Shown: positions 22,200 through 33,339 of the stretch, piece by piece
How the letters are laid out: every line of letters begins with the position of its first letter
Position numbering within the stretch: position 1 is the stretch's first letter
DNA from: Anodontia alba
Lineage: Eukaryota; Mollusca; Bivalvia; Lucinida; Lucinidae
NCBI GenBank assembly: GCA_964016985.1
Contig: OZ024824.1
Span: forward strand, 45,677,168-45,741,167
Length of the DNA stretch: 64,000 nucleotides
Direction of reading: 5' to 3'
Notes under the pieces: model-generated
Database searches by the model: none
Seen by the model: only the letters and a program-made list of their open reading frames with translations
Told to the model about the DNA's origin: nothing
Translations under genes and position numbers: made by a program

Positions 22200-22723
22200 A
22201 TGTGATAAGTACCATTTTCTCATGTGCTGACTCATATTAGCAAAATTAACGCTCTTTAAAATGGTGCATCTGAAAGATTGTTCTTTTCATTTCACATTTT
22301 CTTCTGAATTCTTAATTCAATAAGTGGTATTGTTAATTCATATCCGACTTGCCTTACATCTTTTTTAATTTTATTCCATGCAGATTGAAAACCTGCAACA
22401 TGACGCCCAAGCCACTTATAGTCCTAAAAGATTTTGGGAAAGTTCTTTAATTGTTTCCAAGAGGGTCTCTATATACGTATAACGAAACAGTAAATTAGTT
22501 GAATTTACATGAAGAATGAACCTGTTCCTCGCTAGGGCAAGTAACGTGTACAATTACGTTCTTACCACTCGGTATGTCTTCAGTTGTCAAGGATAAAGCG
22601 ATAGAATTATTTAGAATTATTTTAAACGCTGTCGAGATCAAAAAGTTAAAATGCAAACTTTCGTGAAGATTTTAAGAGGACCAGGTAATCAGTTTGGAAT
22701 ACATGGTTAAATTAAACATTTAA
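22200..22723. other. Unassigned DNA
   Basis: No gene or repeat recognised. Confidence 0.35.
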
Positions 22724-22940
22724 AGGGGACAGGATACACGTGGAGGATTTTTCGCCATTTTTGACAAGGGAGAAACTTTTTGTAACTTTTTGTTTGCTTT
22801 ACTGCACAATAATCTAAACGGGATCCACACCAAAAGGAAAGAATTTGCTCCCGATTGGTTCCTGCTAGAGTAGACCCCTTTTCTGAAGGGAGGCAAAACA
22901 TTTTGACGTTTGCCTCCTCTGAAAGAGTTTCAATTGCCCT
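22724..22940. mobile_element. TTAA element, GGGAGACAACT family (copy 5)
   Basis: TTAA at 22720-22723, ends AGGGGACAGGATACACG / TCAATTGCCCT and hairpin words AAGGAAAGAATTTGCTCCC, GAGTAGACCCCTTTTCTGA. Its right TTAA (22941-22944) is also the left TTAA of the next element. Confidence 0.75.
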
Positions 22941-22944
22941 TTAA

Positions 22945-23164
22945 CCCATTGTAGACTGAATGAACTCACCCACACTATATATTGGAAGAGACCAATTTCA
23001 ATTTTAGGTAGGTCAGGCTATCAGATTTAGATATTCCAGGAGAAAAATGGATAAACTATTTGCAAACAGTGGAGACCCTGATCAGACGCCGCGTTTTGCA
23101 GCGTCTGATCTGGGTCTGCACTGTTTATCAGTTACCCATTTAGGGGTCTCCCGACTACAATGGG
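22945..23164. mobile_element. TTAA element with CCCATTGTAG ends, GCAAACAG core
   Basis: 220 bp between TTAA 22941-22944 and 23165-23168; ends CCCATTGTAG / CTACAATGGG. Hairpin 23062-23127 with CAGACGCCGCG/TGCAGCGTCTG. The flank at 22965-23060 recurs inverted in the next element. Confidence 0.85.
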
Positions 23165-23270
23165 TTAAATAACCAAGCAGGTAGGTAGACATTTGAAAAG
23201 CTCGTCATTCTTCAACAAAGAATCTTCTGTGGTCGAGCTCACCATGGTTCTACTGGTGGATTTCTGGAAT

Positions 23271-23475
23271 CCATTGAAGAATGTAGACCCCTAAACGGGA
23301 AAAAGGCAAACAGTGCAGATCCAGATCAGACGCCGCAGATCAGAGTCTCCATTGTTTGCAAATAGGTCAGCCATTTTTCTTTAGGAATATCTATATCATA
23401 TAGCCTGAATATATAAAATCGAAAATGGACTCTTCTAATATATAGTGTGGGAGAGTTTACTCAGTCTATAATGTG
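23271..23475. mobile_element. Inverted sister copy of the element at 22945
   Basis: TTAA at 23476-23479; 'actatatatt'-type flank and GCAAACAG hairpin 23306-23359 match 22945-23164 in reverse complement, with part of the hairpin centre lost. The two make a head-to-head pair about 100 bp apart. Confidence 0.7.
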
Positions 23476-23539
23476 TTAATTCTGACTGTCAGTTTGTAGT
23501 GGAGCCCTCATCTTTATAACCTCGTATTGCTGAGAAGTT

Positions 23540-23880
23540 AATTCATATTAAATTCTCACTTGTTCTCTGTTGAGCCACTGATCACATACGGACCGAACAA
23601 TTCTGTACAGCAGGAACCGTATCGGGATCAAGGGCGGGGTTAGGCGCCTGTGAATCCTGGTTTAAGCATCCCCTCCCCCACAATTAGTTTTGCCGTTGAC
23701 CAATCTAAGGCACTATTTCTGTTGCAGTTTCGCCTCGTTTGTTCGTTCTGTTTTTTGGCAAAGGGCTGTTTTGAATTCTTCTTTCATATCATTCAACCGC
23801 TTCCGGTGCCTTAGGAGGACTTCGAATACAGCCATTCCTGGACATCTAAATAGTTCGTATTTTATTAATCGTTAGGCATT
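23540..23880 (+). repeat. 'CTGTTGCAG...TCGGTGC' interspersed repeat, diverged copy
   Basis: Shares word order ('gcggaccgaacaat', 'cggaatcaagggcggg', CTGTTGCAGTTTCG, 'cgcttccggtgcct') with 38996-39800, 42743-43262 and 51307-51690. Short frames in it are not genes. Confidence 0.4.
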
Positions 23881-24089
23881 TGAAATGCTTTAAAACAGTG
23901 TTTTAAACGAATGAGTACTGTTTACTTTTAATGTATACACTGTCACGGACTGACTGATTCGTTGGCTGCAGTTACAGCGATAGCGGTTGATTGCCATCTA
24001 TTGTCAAGTAGTATAATCTATTGCCAGTGGTCACAAAACATGAGTGGGTATTATGTGGAATAAGTAATATCATTTCACAAAATTATAAT

Positions 24090-24215
<126 letters not shown>

Positions 24216-24412
24216 GTTTTGTTTCGTAATGAATATGCACTATATATGACATATTAAAATGGCTATAAATTCTTTTTTACAATAAAAACAAGCTGATACG
24301 TCTTTTTAACATCTGTCCTGTTGTATAGATTAAGATGGCACGGTCTTTTCAAATTTTCAGCCAATCAGATTACTTGATCCAGATTGTTGATATAAATTCA
24401 TATACTGAATTG

Positions 24413-24474
24413 CAAACAGTGCAGATCCAGCTCAGTTGGCTTCTTAGCCAACTGACCTGAATCTACACTGTTTG
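24413..24474. repeat. GCAAACAG hairpin, variant centre
   Basis: CAAACAGTGCAGATCCAG / TGAATCTACACTGTTTG arms with a different paired centre, CAGTTGGCT-TCTT-AGCCAACTG. Confidence 0.85.
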
Positions 24475-24603
24475 AAAGGGCAGTGTATATCCGGGTTCAG
24501 CAGGACAAGTATACGCAACTTAATAATGATGAAAGTGTATATACTCAATTTACAATCGCATTCTCAACTTAAAAATAAAATCAGTTTGACTGGAACAAAT
24601 TAA

Positions 24604-25032
24604 AGGCTCCATATTCCTAAAAATAGACACTTTATTTTTTTATCCAAGAAAGGTTTAATAAATTGATATATCGTCTAAATACGATAAAAAAAAAAACAAA
24701 ACAAAAACGAAAACAACAAAAAAAAAAAAAAAAAAAAAAAGAAAGAAAGAAAAAGAAAAACGGCATCATACAGCCTGTAAAATTTCAGTTAATCCCTCGT
24801 TTTTGAACTGGATCAAAAATGAAATGATTTTTTTATCGTATCTCCGAAATAATGTTTGCATTATTAATTCAGAGATACGATAAAAAATCATTTCATTTCA
24901 AGAACGAGAAGCTTATTGAAATTTTACAGGCTGTCAGATGCCACATTTTATGATTGTATTAATACCATATATCAATTTATTAAACTATTTTTTGGATAAT
25001 AAAATGTCTATTTTTGAGAAATATGGAGCCAT
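24604..25032. mobile_element. TTAA element, GGCTCCATATT ends (copy 1)
   Basis: TTAA at 24600-24603 and 25033-25036; ends AGGCTCCATATTCCT / ATATGGAGCCA. Inner hairpin around 24835-24890 (TCGTATCTC / GAGATACGA; AATGAAATGATTTTTT / AATCATTTCATTT). A-rich expansion at 24686-24745. Second copy 39238-39600. Confidence 0.85.
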
Positions 25033-25036
25033 TAAC

Positions 25037-25251
25037 TCTTTCACTGCCATAGGCGATGATAATAGACTTGCAAACAGTGTAAATCCAGATGAGCCGTCTC
25101 ATCTGGATCTACACTGTTTGACATTCCATCCTTCAACTTTACATATGAACTTCTTTCAAATCGATAGTTTGATTAAAAAAAACAACAAAAAAAAAAAAAA
25201 AAAAAAAAAAAACAGACGACAAATGTAGTCTGAAATTTGGCGCCGAAAGAG
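25037..25251. mobile_element. TTAA element, CTCTTTC ends, GCAAACAG core
   Basis: Starts at the TTAA (25033-25036) that ends the previous element and closes at TTAA 25252-25255; ends CTCTTTCACTGCC / GGCGCCGAAAGAG. Hairpin 25071-25120 has a short centre AGATGAGCCGTCTCATCT. Contains an A-run 25183-25211. Confidence 0.75.
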
Positions 25252-25293
25252 TTAAAGAAACAAAATAAGGCGAGCCGCATTACGGGAAAAGAG

Positions 25294-25347
25294 CCATATA
25301 GCGAACAGCAAACGCTCAGTGGAGTCTGTGCCTCTCACTGTTCGCTC
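25294..25347. repeat. GCGAACAGCAAACGCTC hairpin
   Basis: Imperfect hairpin, GCGAACAG...CAGTGGAG / CTCTCACTGTTCGC, at the edge of the array element that begins at 25408. Confidence 0.55.
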
Positions 25348-26224
25348 ACATAAGCTGTAGGCTAAGGAGAAACTTTAGTCAAAGTATTAAAACAATAACT
25401 AAAAAAAACAAGATGCCCATGGACCACGATTCGCTCGCCTGATTAAAACAGCCATAGCATATCTGCAGATGCTATGCAACATTCTTCCAGTATTGCGACA
25501 GCAACTAGGGCACAAATTTGACTGTGCTGTAAAAAGGACAAAGATCATCCTAGGATAATTATTTGAACATTTGAACTTAGTAGATCTTGCGTCCCCAATG
25601 CTGTATAGAGAGTTTCAGCTTCAAAGTTTTTTTGTTTATGCAGAAGAATAGTTTCAAGTTTGTTTTTTTTTAAACCAGACATGGGCATATTTACTACTTT
25701 GATTATAATTTGTAAGTTTCAGCCATTGGTCTTTAATACATTTTGAGAAAATGATTTTTCAACCATTTACCTATACAAATGTATGGGGACGAAACTTTGA
25801 CCTTGCCGTAAACAGGTCGAAGGTCATCCTAGGACCATCATTTGAAAAAAAACTTGGTTGACATTGAGTCCTCAATCTTAAATACCAAGATCCAGTTCCA
25901 AAGCCTTCTTGATTCTGTAGAAGAAGTTTTTAAAGTGTTTTTCCCATATATGGGTATGGCGGCCATCTTGTTCCCTGATGCAAAAGCATTTGAACAAATT
26001 GTCAATAACCCTTCAACAGAAGGTCTCTTGTGAAATCTGGAGAAAATTAGTCGAAAAGTTTCAGAGAAGAAGACCTTCAAAGATTACACAATTTTTGCAC
26101 ATATATAACCCGGGGACAAGGGCATAATTTATATTGTAACTGAAATGGTTTACTACTTAAATTAAACAAGGTAAATTTTTCATGGTAAGCTTTAGCCATT
26201 AGTCTTTAATACATTTTGAGAAAA

Positions 26225-26735
26225 TGAGTTTCAATGTAAATAAGAGAACTCAGGAACTGATACAATCCGATCCACATCAGGCCCCCAACACCAAAGGGAA
26301 AGACAGACAAATACAATAAAGCAGCCACAAAATGAACAGATGGAAGCAGAGTTGGCAACTCTTTCCCACAGGGTCCAGTTATTCAAAGCGTCGTTAGCTT
26401 AACGAGCTCGTTAAGGGTCATTTTGTTAACTGTTTAAGCAGATTCAATATACAATATTCTGATATTTTTTGCTGAAAAAATGTGAGTAGCTTTTGCACTA
26501 CAAAAGCTACTCTCATTTTTTCAGCAAAATATTTTAGCATATTTGCGTATCATTCGATGGAAATTTTAACGAATCATTAACTAACGACATCGTTAGCTTT
26601 GAACAACTGGGCCCAGAAAGAGAAACACTACATTACAATTAACAAAAAGTACCACAATCAAAGTACCGCCTTGGAACGGTCAGTAATGAATTACTGGAGG
26701 GCTTAAGCTACCTTTACGGGAACCAAACTCCGCCC
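26225..26735 (+). repeat. Interspersed repeat ending ACCGCC...GGTCAGTAA (copy 1), split
   Basis: 'gaactcaggaactgatacaa', 'caaagggaaag', 'gcagagttggcaactcttt' and, after the insert 26371-26614, 'aaagtaccgccttggaacgg'. The same order without the insert is at 36655-36960. Relatives at 34795 and 40013. Confidence 0.65.
26371..26614. mobile_element. GGGCCCAGTTGTTCAAA palindromic element (copy 2)
   Basis: GGGTCCAGTTATTCAAAGC to TTTGAACAACTGGGCCC, with paired TGCTGAAAAAATGTGAGTAG / AGCTACTCTCATTTTTTCAG. Nested in the repeat above, which is itself inside the array element: three layers. Confidence 0.85.
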
Positions 26736-27010
26736 TCAGCTTACATAGAGATTAAAAATACATTTGTTCGGTCCGTGTGGAGGACACTATCCCCATACAA
26801 ATGTATAGGGACGCAAATTTGACTTTGATGTAAAAAGGTCAAAGGTCATCCTACGATCATCATTCGAGCAAACTTTGTAGACCTTGAATCCCCAATGCTG
26901 TATACCAAGACTCAGCCTTAGAGCTTTCTCGATTCTGGTGAAGAAGATTTTTAAGTGTTTTCCCATATATGGGCATGGCGGCCATCTTAATTAACGGACC
27001 CTGACCATTT

Positions 27011-27727
27011 GTATAAACTTTCAATCCCCTTGACTCGCGCGAAACCTCTCCCTTAATTCTGATGCATCTCCAAATTACAACCGAGGTAGGGATCCTCTAC
27101 CTCATCTAGGAAACATCACAGTGAAACAAGATCATATTTAAGATTGAAGGGTGAATTTTTTATATGTATTACTAGTTTCTTCACAAAAACTTACTTTCTT
27201 GAATATCATTAGCATTGTCTAACCGAGATTATCTAATTACGTTACTTTTCATATAAAAAAGGAAAAGCACATCTAAATATTGTGCTTATATAACGCCCTG
27301 AACCGTTTGTAAAATTAAAGTCAGGATTGACTGAAAGCTTAAAAATCCAATACAATATCACACGTTAAGTGATTATTGGTTATGTGTAGTATACATTACC
27401 TGAAATGTGCCCGTGGATGTTAATCACGGATTTAAAAAATATGCAGATTTTATATTTTTGAAATCTCCATCAACGTACAGCAGAACTGTTCACTGTTACG
27501 TCACTGGAACATCATTTGGAAATTTTGGCGCCTATCTTCGTTTTTGTAAATCATATATTTAAAAAAAGTTATCGCTGACTAAAGGGGCAACAAAAATTCT
27601 ACGGAACTTCAGAAAATCGTAGAACCTTCATCTGATAACAGCGACACCTATGAATTTTCAAATTTGAAACCTCTCTAAAACTTCCTCTACAACTTTTATC
27701 CAAGATAGAAACACGATAATAATTGAT
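27011..27727. other. Unassigned DNA
   Basis: No gene or repeat recognised. Confidence 0.35.
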
Positions 27728-27997
27728 TGATTTTGATTGTGTTAAGGTTTGACGACACGTCAACCCTTGTGGGTCATTTTGTGTTGTCTCCCAGAGAAAG
27801 GGAGAAAAGACATAGAAGAGATAGTAGGGGAGATGAAAGAGAGGGACAGGTAGGAAAGAGGAACAGGAATGAAAGTGAAAAAACAAAAGAAATAAAAATA
27901 TTCCCCCTTTACCCTATCCTGCTACAAGGATAGCAGGCCTTGCCAAACTGTAAACCAATATCAGTTGGACGCCCCGGTGATGTAAGATACACAATAC
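27728..27997 (+). mobile_element. Retroposon-like sequence (copy 2 of 1916-2206)
   Basis: TTTTGATTGTGTTAAGGTTT through TTGGACGCCCCGGTGATGTAAG matches copy 1 closely; the 3' tail differs. Ends only about 30 bp before a reverse-transcriptase remnant. Confidence 0.75.
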
Positions 27998-28024
27998 CAG
28001 AATAACATTTGAAAATGTCCCGCA

Positions 28025-28425
28025 GAGATCAGTCACAAGGCCCCGTTCCTGAATTTTAATGTAACAATATCTAATGATATAACCTCAGCTAAGATATATG
28101 GCAAGCGGGGCGACTTTGAGTTTGAGATATTGTTAATTTCTATTTGGATGGCTACGTCCTTCGGTCTTCATCATATGGTGTATGTACGTATATCTCAACT
28201 TATATGTTTTGCAAGACCGTCTGGTCAAGTTAGTAATTTAAATAATGGGAATAAACCTTTAACTTCTAAACTCTAAAACAGAGATAGCGGTATCATAAAC
28301 TTGTCCGGTTTTATCGCCGTCATTCTGAATTAGCTTTCAGATATGCCAAGAAACTTTTTGCAACGACAGACAATCATTTTTGATAGTCCCGTAAAATAAG
28401 TATTACCAACAATCCTTCTGAATTT
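28025..28425 (+). pseudogene. Broken reverse-transcriptase piece (downstream half)
   Basis: Conceptual reading with frame changes and stops gives APFLN, NVTISND, KIYGKRGDFEFEI, YISQLICFARP, GNKPLTSKL and RYHKLVRFYRRH in order. This is the region after the YIDD box in a reverse-transcriptase family common in marine invertebrates (KIYDKRDDF...ISQLIRYARAC type). Too decayed to make protein. Whether the source was Penelope-like or non-LTR cannot be decided here. The last block matches the start of the piece at 50576. Confidence 0.75.
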
Positions 28426-29029
28426 GTAGACTTAAGTGGTCATAAAACACCTGCAGAAAAGTTTTCAAGAAACGAATATATTTGAAAAGTAATTCAAAAT
28501 GGCGGCGACAAAATCTAGAAAATAGCTTATCCATCTTATTAAAGACATTTTTGTTTAATAAACCATGACGAATCGCCGCCTACTTATAGTTTCTAGATTA
28601 GAAGGGATATCATTGTGGACATTTTAAATAAACACTATATTAGTCAGCACTATATCGATTTAATGTAAGATGAAAATTAGTTTTTTCGTGAGCACTATAT
28701 TAACCTGATGGAAGATGGAATTTTGTTTTTCGATTTTACTAGTACCAAACCTCAACCCACGATCAAATACAAAAAAAAAGTTGTTCGTTTCACATAGAGG
28801 CTCCCTAACTTATTCCGTGAAGCATCAGAGAAAACAAAAACAACAAAAATACATGAAAATCAAATTTTTATCGAGGTGATAGATCGAGGAATATCACCAT
28901 CAAGAAATGGAAAATTAACAATGTCAAATTATAAATAATAAATAAATAAATAGAAAAAAAATAATAAAAAAATTTAAATAAATAAATAAATAATAGAATA
29001 AAATAAAAATAATTGTTATATATTATCAA
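28426..29029. other. Unassigned AT-rich DNA
   Basis: AATA/AAT simple repeats at 28930-29000. ATGGCGGCGAC at about 28499. No gene. Confidence 0.4.
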
Positions 29030-29215
29030 TACTCAGCAAGTCATCTAGGTATCTAGAAGTAGAACCGAAAGAGTCAATAAGATCAGCTTGAGTTTGGTCA
29101 AGACAACATGAAGTATCTCTCGTAACCAAATAAAAACAAATCCACAGCAATCGGAGCACAGTTTGTGTCCATCTGAATACCCACGGTTTGTTTATAAAGT
29201 TTAGTGTCAAATCAG
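29030..29215 (-). pseudogene. Broken reverse-transcriptase piece (catalytic region)
   Basis: On the minus strand one frame gives MDTNCAPIAVDLFLFGYERY (the GTNCAP box) and a second frame gives STSRYLDDLLSIDN, with the YxDD active-site box as YLDD. A frameshift lies between them. It is the part that would precede the 28025-28425 piece, but in the opposite orientation, so they are two insertions or an inverted one. Confidence 0.75.
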
Positions 29216-29480
29216 GCGATGATAATTCGCGTATGTTGTTTCATCACCGTGGCAAAAATGCAAGTTTTAAAGGTTAAAACACATTTGAAACACGTTAAAT
29301 AACTTTGGTGCGATACTTGGCTCATGGGCCGCTGACAGTTATAAGGCGGTAGTTCTGATACTGTTTGTTCTTTGTATTTTATTGTTACACTGGCCGTGGA
29401 GTCATTTTCGTTCCGTCCTTTTTTAAGTGCCTAGTTTTTGTCTTTGTTCAGTCTTATCTGGTTTTGTGATCAACTCATGC

Positions 29481-29484
<4 letters not shown>
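29216..29484. other. Unassigned spacer
   Basis: Nothing recognised. Confidence 0.3.
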
Positions 29485-29555
<71 letters not shown>

Positions 29556-29609
29556 GTATAGTTATATGCTCTGGTTGTGAACGTTTTTTTTTTTTTTTTT
29601 TTTTTTTTA
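29485..29609. repeat. (GA)n microsatellite and T-run
   Basis: GA 29485-29550, then a T-run 29586-29609 about 35 bp on. Confidence 0.95.
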
Positions 29610-29883
29610 GCTCTGCCTCTCGGCATCGGAGGTAGACTTCGATACATGATTGTGGCACTTTTTGAACTTATTAATTAAACCATAAAATGATTATCCTGTC
29701 CTAATTGTGAGTAAGCGAACAACGCTGTTCGTATAACAGTCCCCTCACAAGCCGCCTTACTTACTTACGTCACTACCAAAATTACCCACAATAATTCTTT
29801 GTCACAGTAATCAAGAAATATTACTGAAGAAATGAGTCAATTTGATAGCATGGTGATATGTTGAAAAAGTACTGTTTAAATGA

Positions 29884-29938
29884 CAAACAGTGTAGACCCT
29901 GATCAAAGGAGCAGTTTGATCAGGGCCTACACTGTCTG
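29884..29938. repeat. GCAAACAG hairpin, GATCAAA centre
   Basis: CAAACAGTGTAGACCCTGATC / GATCAGGGCCTACACTGTCTG, with a short centre AAAGGAGCAGTTT. Confidence 0.85.
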
Positions 29939-30728
29939 CTCAGGTATTTCTGTCAAATATCTATGACAAATACGGTAGCCTAATTATTTCCAGATTCGTT
30001 TTTCATATCATTGACCACACAAAAAGTATATTTATTCTGCATCTTAGATAGAGACATCAGAATTTTCCGCATTGACTGTGATTAAGGCTTCTAATTTTCC
30101 GTTGTTCCCCCTCATTACAGTTTTCATTCAAAATACTATATCTTTTTCATCTTTTAATTATTCCTGCAGGCACGTAATTATATTTTTTCTTACCCTTTTC
30201 TAAATCATGCATAACTATCTGATTATTATATCAGAGAGAAATGTAAATAGAAAGAAAAAATGAGTACGGTTCTTTATGATTTTATAATTGCTTCCAAATT
30301 ATCTTTTTTACAGTTTTGCCAAAAATATTAGTTTACTTTGACAAACTGTCGGCAGAAGTATCTGATATTTCTAATATTTCGAGTAAATAGTTTAATTGTT
30401 AATGAAACTGAACAGTTTCATGATTAGGAACTGACTAATAATGCTTCTGTATTTTTTTGCATCACGTTTTGATCTATTATTGTATCTACCGAAATGGCGA
30501 CTGAAAAATGGCCTTCTATTAAATCTGACATACTTATGTTTAACATCTATATATACATCATGTTTTGATCAATTTTTGTATTTGTCCAACTGTGAAACTT
30601 AAAAAAGGGCCTTTTGTTAAAGCTGATATATATATTCTAACCTCTGTATATAGCATTGCATTTTGATCAGTTATTGTGTCCCCCAATGGCAATCTAAAAA
30701 GGGACCTTCTATTAAATCTGATATACAC
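29939..30728. other. Unassigned AT-rich DNA
   Basis: A weak imperfect repeat of 'catcatgttttgatcaattattgta' with 'cttctattaaatctgatata' occurs near 30460, 30555, 30655 and 30885 (about 100-bp spacing). The CCCAGC element at 30729 lies inside it. Confidence 0.4.
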
Positions 30729-30849
30729 CTGCAGCCACATGGCGTTAACTTGATGCAACTTGATGACGTTAATGCAACGTCGCATCAACGTCGGTGCAAC
30801 GTCATGACGTTGCACCGACGTTGATTCTACGTTGCCCTGGCGACGTGTG
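30729..30849. mobile_element. CCCAGC element, ACGTTG-rich type (copy 1)
   Basis: Right end GTGTGCCCACTGGG; left end degraded (CCTGCAGCCACATGGCG). Body is runs of GCAACGTC / GACGTTGC with a GCAACGTCATGACGTTGC centre. Confidence 0.7.
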
Positions 30850-31616
30850 CCCACTGGGCATATTCTAAAAATGTATATACAGCATCATGTTTTGATCAAT
30901 TATTGTAATGCAGCTATGCAGCTTGAAACTTAAAGAAAATATAGAAATTCTATTCCGGGTACCATCTAAACATTTCAACTAGAAATGTGTTTGTAAAACT
31001 CTATGCTTATATGCTTATCCATACAAAATGCCACCAAAGTTGGAAAGGAGCATAACTCTAACAAAATGAATCCATTTTTTTTTTAAAGTTAATCGGTTGA
31101 TATACCCCTCTGCCCCAATAAGCACACCAAGCTTTTAGACCCTAGCGCAAATCGTTATCAAGATATCTTGCTCAAGAGAAAAGCATGAACGAACGGACGA
31201 ATGGCCTAAAAACAATATGCCCTTTAACTTCTTTCAAGTTTGGGGCATAATGATACACACCGTGCGAAAAAGTCTATATGTAGTATTCGATTAGGACTAT
31301 CTTTGTCCACTTACATAATGAGATTAGATCGTCAGAGAATTTCCTGATCTCAGATGTGCATGCTGATCTAAGTTTTCGCTGTTCGCGTATCGTGGTAGGG
31401 TATTTTTCTCACGTTGGAGATGTATTCTGTCAAATATGCATATGATGATAGTGATACTTCATATATGAACTGTCACATAATTACCCCAATGTTCGTTACC
31501 AAACCCTTAACCGTATTTCTTTTGAACAAGTTGGTATGGCTATCAGATGATGTAACATTAAAATGTGTTTGTTGAATAGTAACTAGTAGCTGGATCGACA
31601 ATCTGTGCACAAGCTA
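30850..31616. other. Unassigned DNA
   Basis: No gene recognised. Confidence 0.3.
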
Positions 31617-31659
31617 ATGTATGTATGTATGTATGTATGTATGTATGTATGTATGTATG
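31617..31659. repeat. (ATGT)n microsatellite
   Basis: About ten pure tetranucleotide units. Confidence 0.95.
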
Positions 31660-31929
31660 AGTCAGATTCATTCCGGAAACGGAGGTGTAACGTGGCCCTG
31701 CTACATGTAGTTTTAATCCTTTTATTACTAACATTGTCCTTAGAAGTTTTTAAAATCGCAACCATCTTGAAGGAAGTTATATACATTTTACGTCTAACAT
31801 TGCCTTTCTTTCCTAAATAATCATTTTCGAAGCCACAAAAATGTTTAAAATAATATTAATAAAAAAAGAAGAAGAAAAAAACGTTTTCTGAATCTGAATT
31901 GGTTATGGTAACACATCAAATTCATTTAA

Positions 31930-32130
31930 GCCTAGCGTTCTATAAATGGGACATAGACAAACAGTGTAAACCCAGATCAGATGCCACAGAACGCGGCGTC
32001 TGATCCGGGTCTACCATGTTTGCATTAAATTAAAAAAATTCTACGAAACACGACAATAATAAAAACTAACCAGACACCCCTTAAATAGGACATGGACTTG
32101 CGGTAGAAGAGTCCACTCGGCATAAATGGG
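31930..32130. mobile_element. TTAA element, CCCATTTATGCC ends, GCAAACAG core (copy 2)
   Basis: TTAA at 31926-31929 and 32131-32134. Right end CACTCGGCATAAATGGG as in copy 1; left end degraded. Hairpin 31958-32023. Confidence 0.75.
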
Positions 32131-32170
32131 TTAAGGGAAGTTGCAGGGAGAATAATCTCTAGTTTAAACA

Positions 32171-32780
32171 ATGTCTTATGAAATCAGGCAGAAACGCTTT
32201 GCCCAACATTTCAATTTCAAGGACAGATACATAGATGGTGTTTCATCTCTGAATAATTTGAAGATTTCAAAGTACCTCGAATTCGTCTATCTACGTGAAC
32301 TTGAAATTAAAGAAGCATCTCAAACGATAATTTTTCCTCATATTTGGATGTATTCCTCTATATCGACAATACTAGGCTTTACGACAAACGGGATGACTTC
32401 AAATTTCCCATAGTTAATTTTCTGAGCAGCAATATTTCTTCTGCATCAGCAAACGGTGTTTATGTGTCACAGTTATGCTAGAGTCTACTTTGAGTATCAG
32501 GACTTTATCGAACGAGGAAGACTGATCACTACAAGATTGTTGACGAACCAAACTGGTGTCAACACTTTAGAAATTTTTAAGGAAGTTCTATGGCAGGCAT
32601 CATGCTCTTGTCAATCCGTACGCCAGCAAACACACAACGTCGCAACAACATCGTTTCAACGTCGCTGCAACATCACGACGTTGCAGCGACATTGTAACGA
32701 CCTTCTTGCGACGTTGTGTGTTTGCTGGGGTAAAGTACTTGTTTTCATATTTATATCTGATGTTTTTGCCACAGCCAAGC
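32171..32780 (+). pseudogene. Broken reverse-transcriptase piece with YIDG box
   Basis: Frame 1 gives KRFAQHFNFKDRYIDGVSSL and YLEFVYLRELEIKE; after a frameshift SYLDVFLYID, LYDKRDDFKFPIVNF and ANGVYVSQL; after another YARVYFEYQDFIERGRL and (K)FYGRHHALVNPY. The second Asp of the catalytic YIDD is Gly here, so it is dead by active site as well as by frame. Same family as 28025, 29030 and 50576. A CCCAGC element interrupts it after VNPY. Confidence 0.85.
32632..32729. mobile_element. CCCAGC element, ACGTTG-rich type (copy 2), nested
   Basis: GCCAGCAAACACACAACGTC to GACGTTGTGTGTTTGCTGGG, 98 bp, inserted in the reverse-transcriptase remnant. The first base of the left end is altered and the target duplication is not clear. 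Confidence 0.85.
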
Positions 32781-33339
32781 CATAAAGAGACAATCTGAAC
32801 CACGGATGTTACTATTTCCGTATTTTCCTATATCTCTGTTCAGGCTGATAGACGTGGTGGGTGAAGCATGCTTGACAAGTAATGCTTACTTTCCGTGGAC
32901 ACCTGATTTACACCCCATTTATTTTGGGTCCATGTCTGTCTGTCTGAACATTCCTAATTTTGCCTTTGTGTACATATATCAACTTCATGATTTTCCGAAA
33001 TACGCTTTGGTATGTTGACCTCAGACTCACCTGACCAATTTCACAAATGACAGCCCTTTTGATTTTCAAATGCTAGGAAGGGAAGGTATATTTTGCGGCT
33101 TCTGATCCGGGTCTACACTATCTGACCAAACATGTCTGTCCTCATGTTAAGGAATACGACACGTTTTGTTTTTGTGAAGCATTCTATAAATACGAGTTTG
33201 GTAGCGAAAACCAAATTTTTAATTCATTAAAGAGTTTATTTGCACCTTTTCTTTTCAAACCGTGTTTGCGTTTGCAGTCCTTTTTGTCTGTTAAAACTAT
33301 TGCTACATTACATGTAAAAATGTACACTTTTTTGCCATA
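32781..33339. other. Unassigned DNA
   Basis: Half of a GCAAACAG-type hairpin (GCGGCTTCTGATCCGGGTCT) at about 33097-33125. Otherwise nothing. Confidence 0.35.

Larger units (their letters stand above)
25408..27010 (-). mobile_element. DR1-motif array element, interrupted
   Basis: Begins ACAAGATGCCCATGGACC, CGCTCGCCTGA, the terminus also seen at 418. Units are the reverse of those at 3461-4837 ('ccatacaaatgtatggggac', 'gtaaanaggtcnaaggtcatcct', 'catatatgggcatggcggcc'). 26836-26848 is AGGTCAAAGGTCA exactly; 25814-25826 differs by one base and 25535-25547 by two. Split by the repeat at 26225-26735. Confidence 0.75.
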
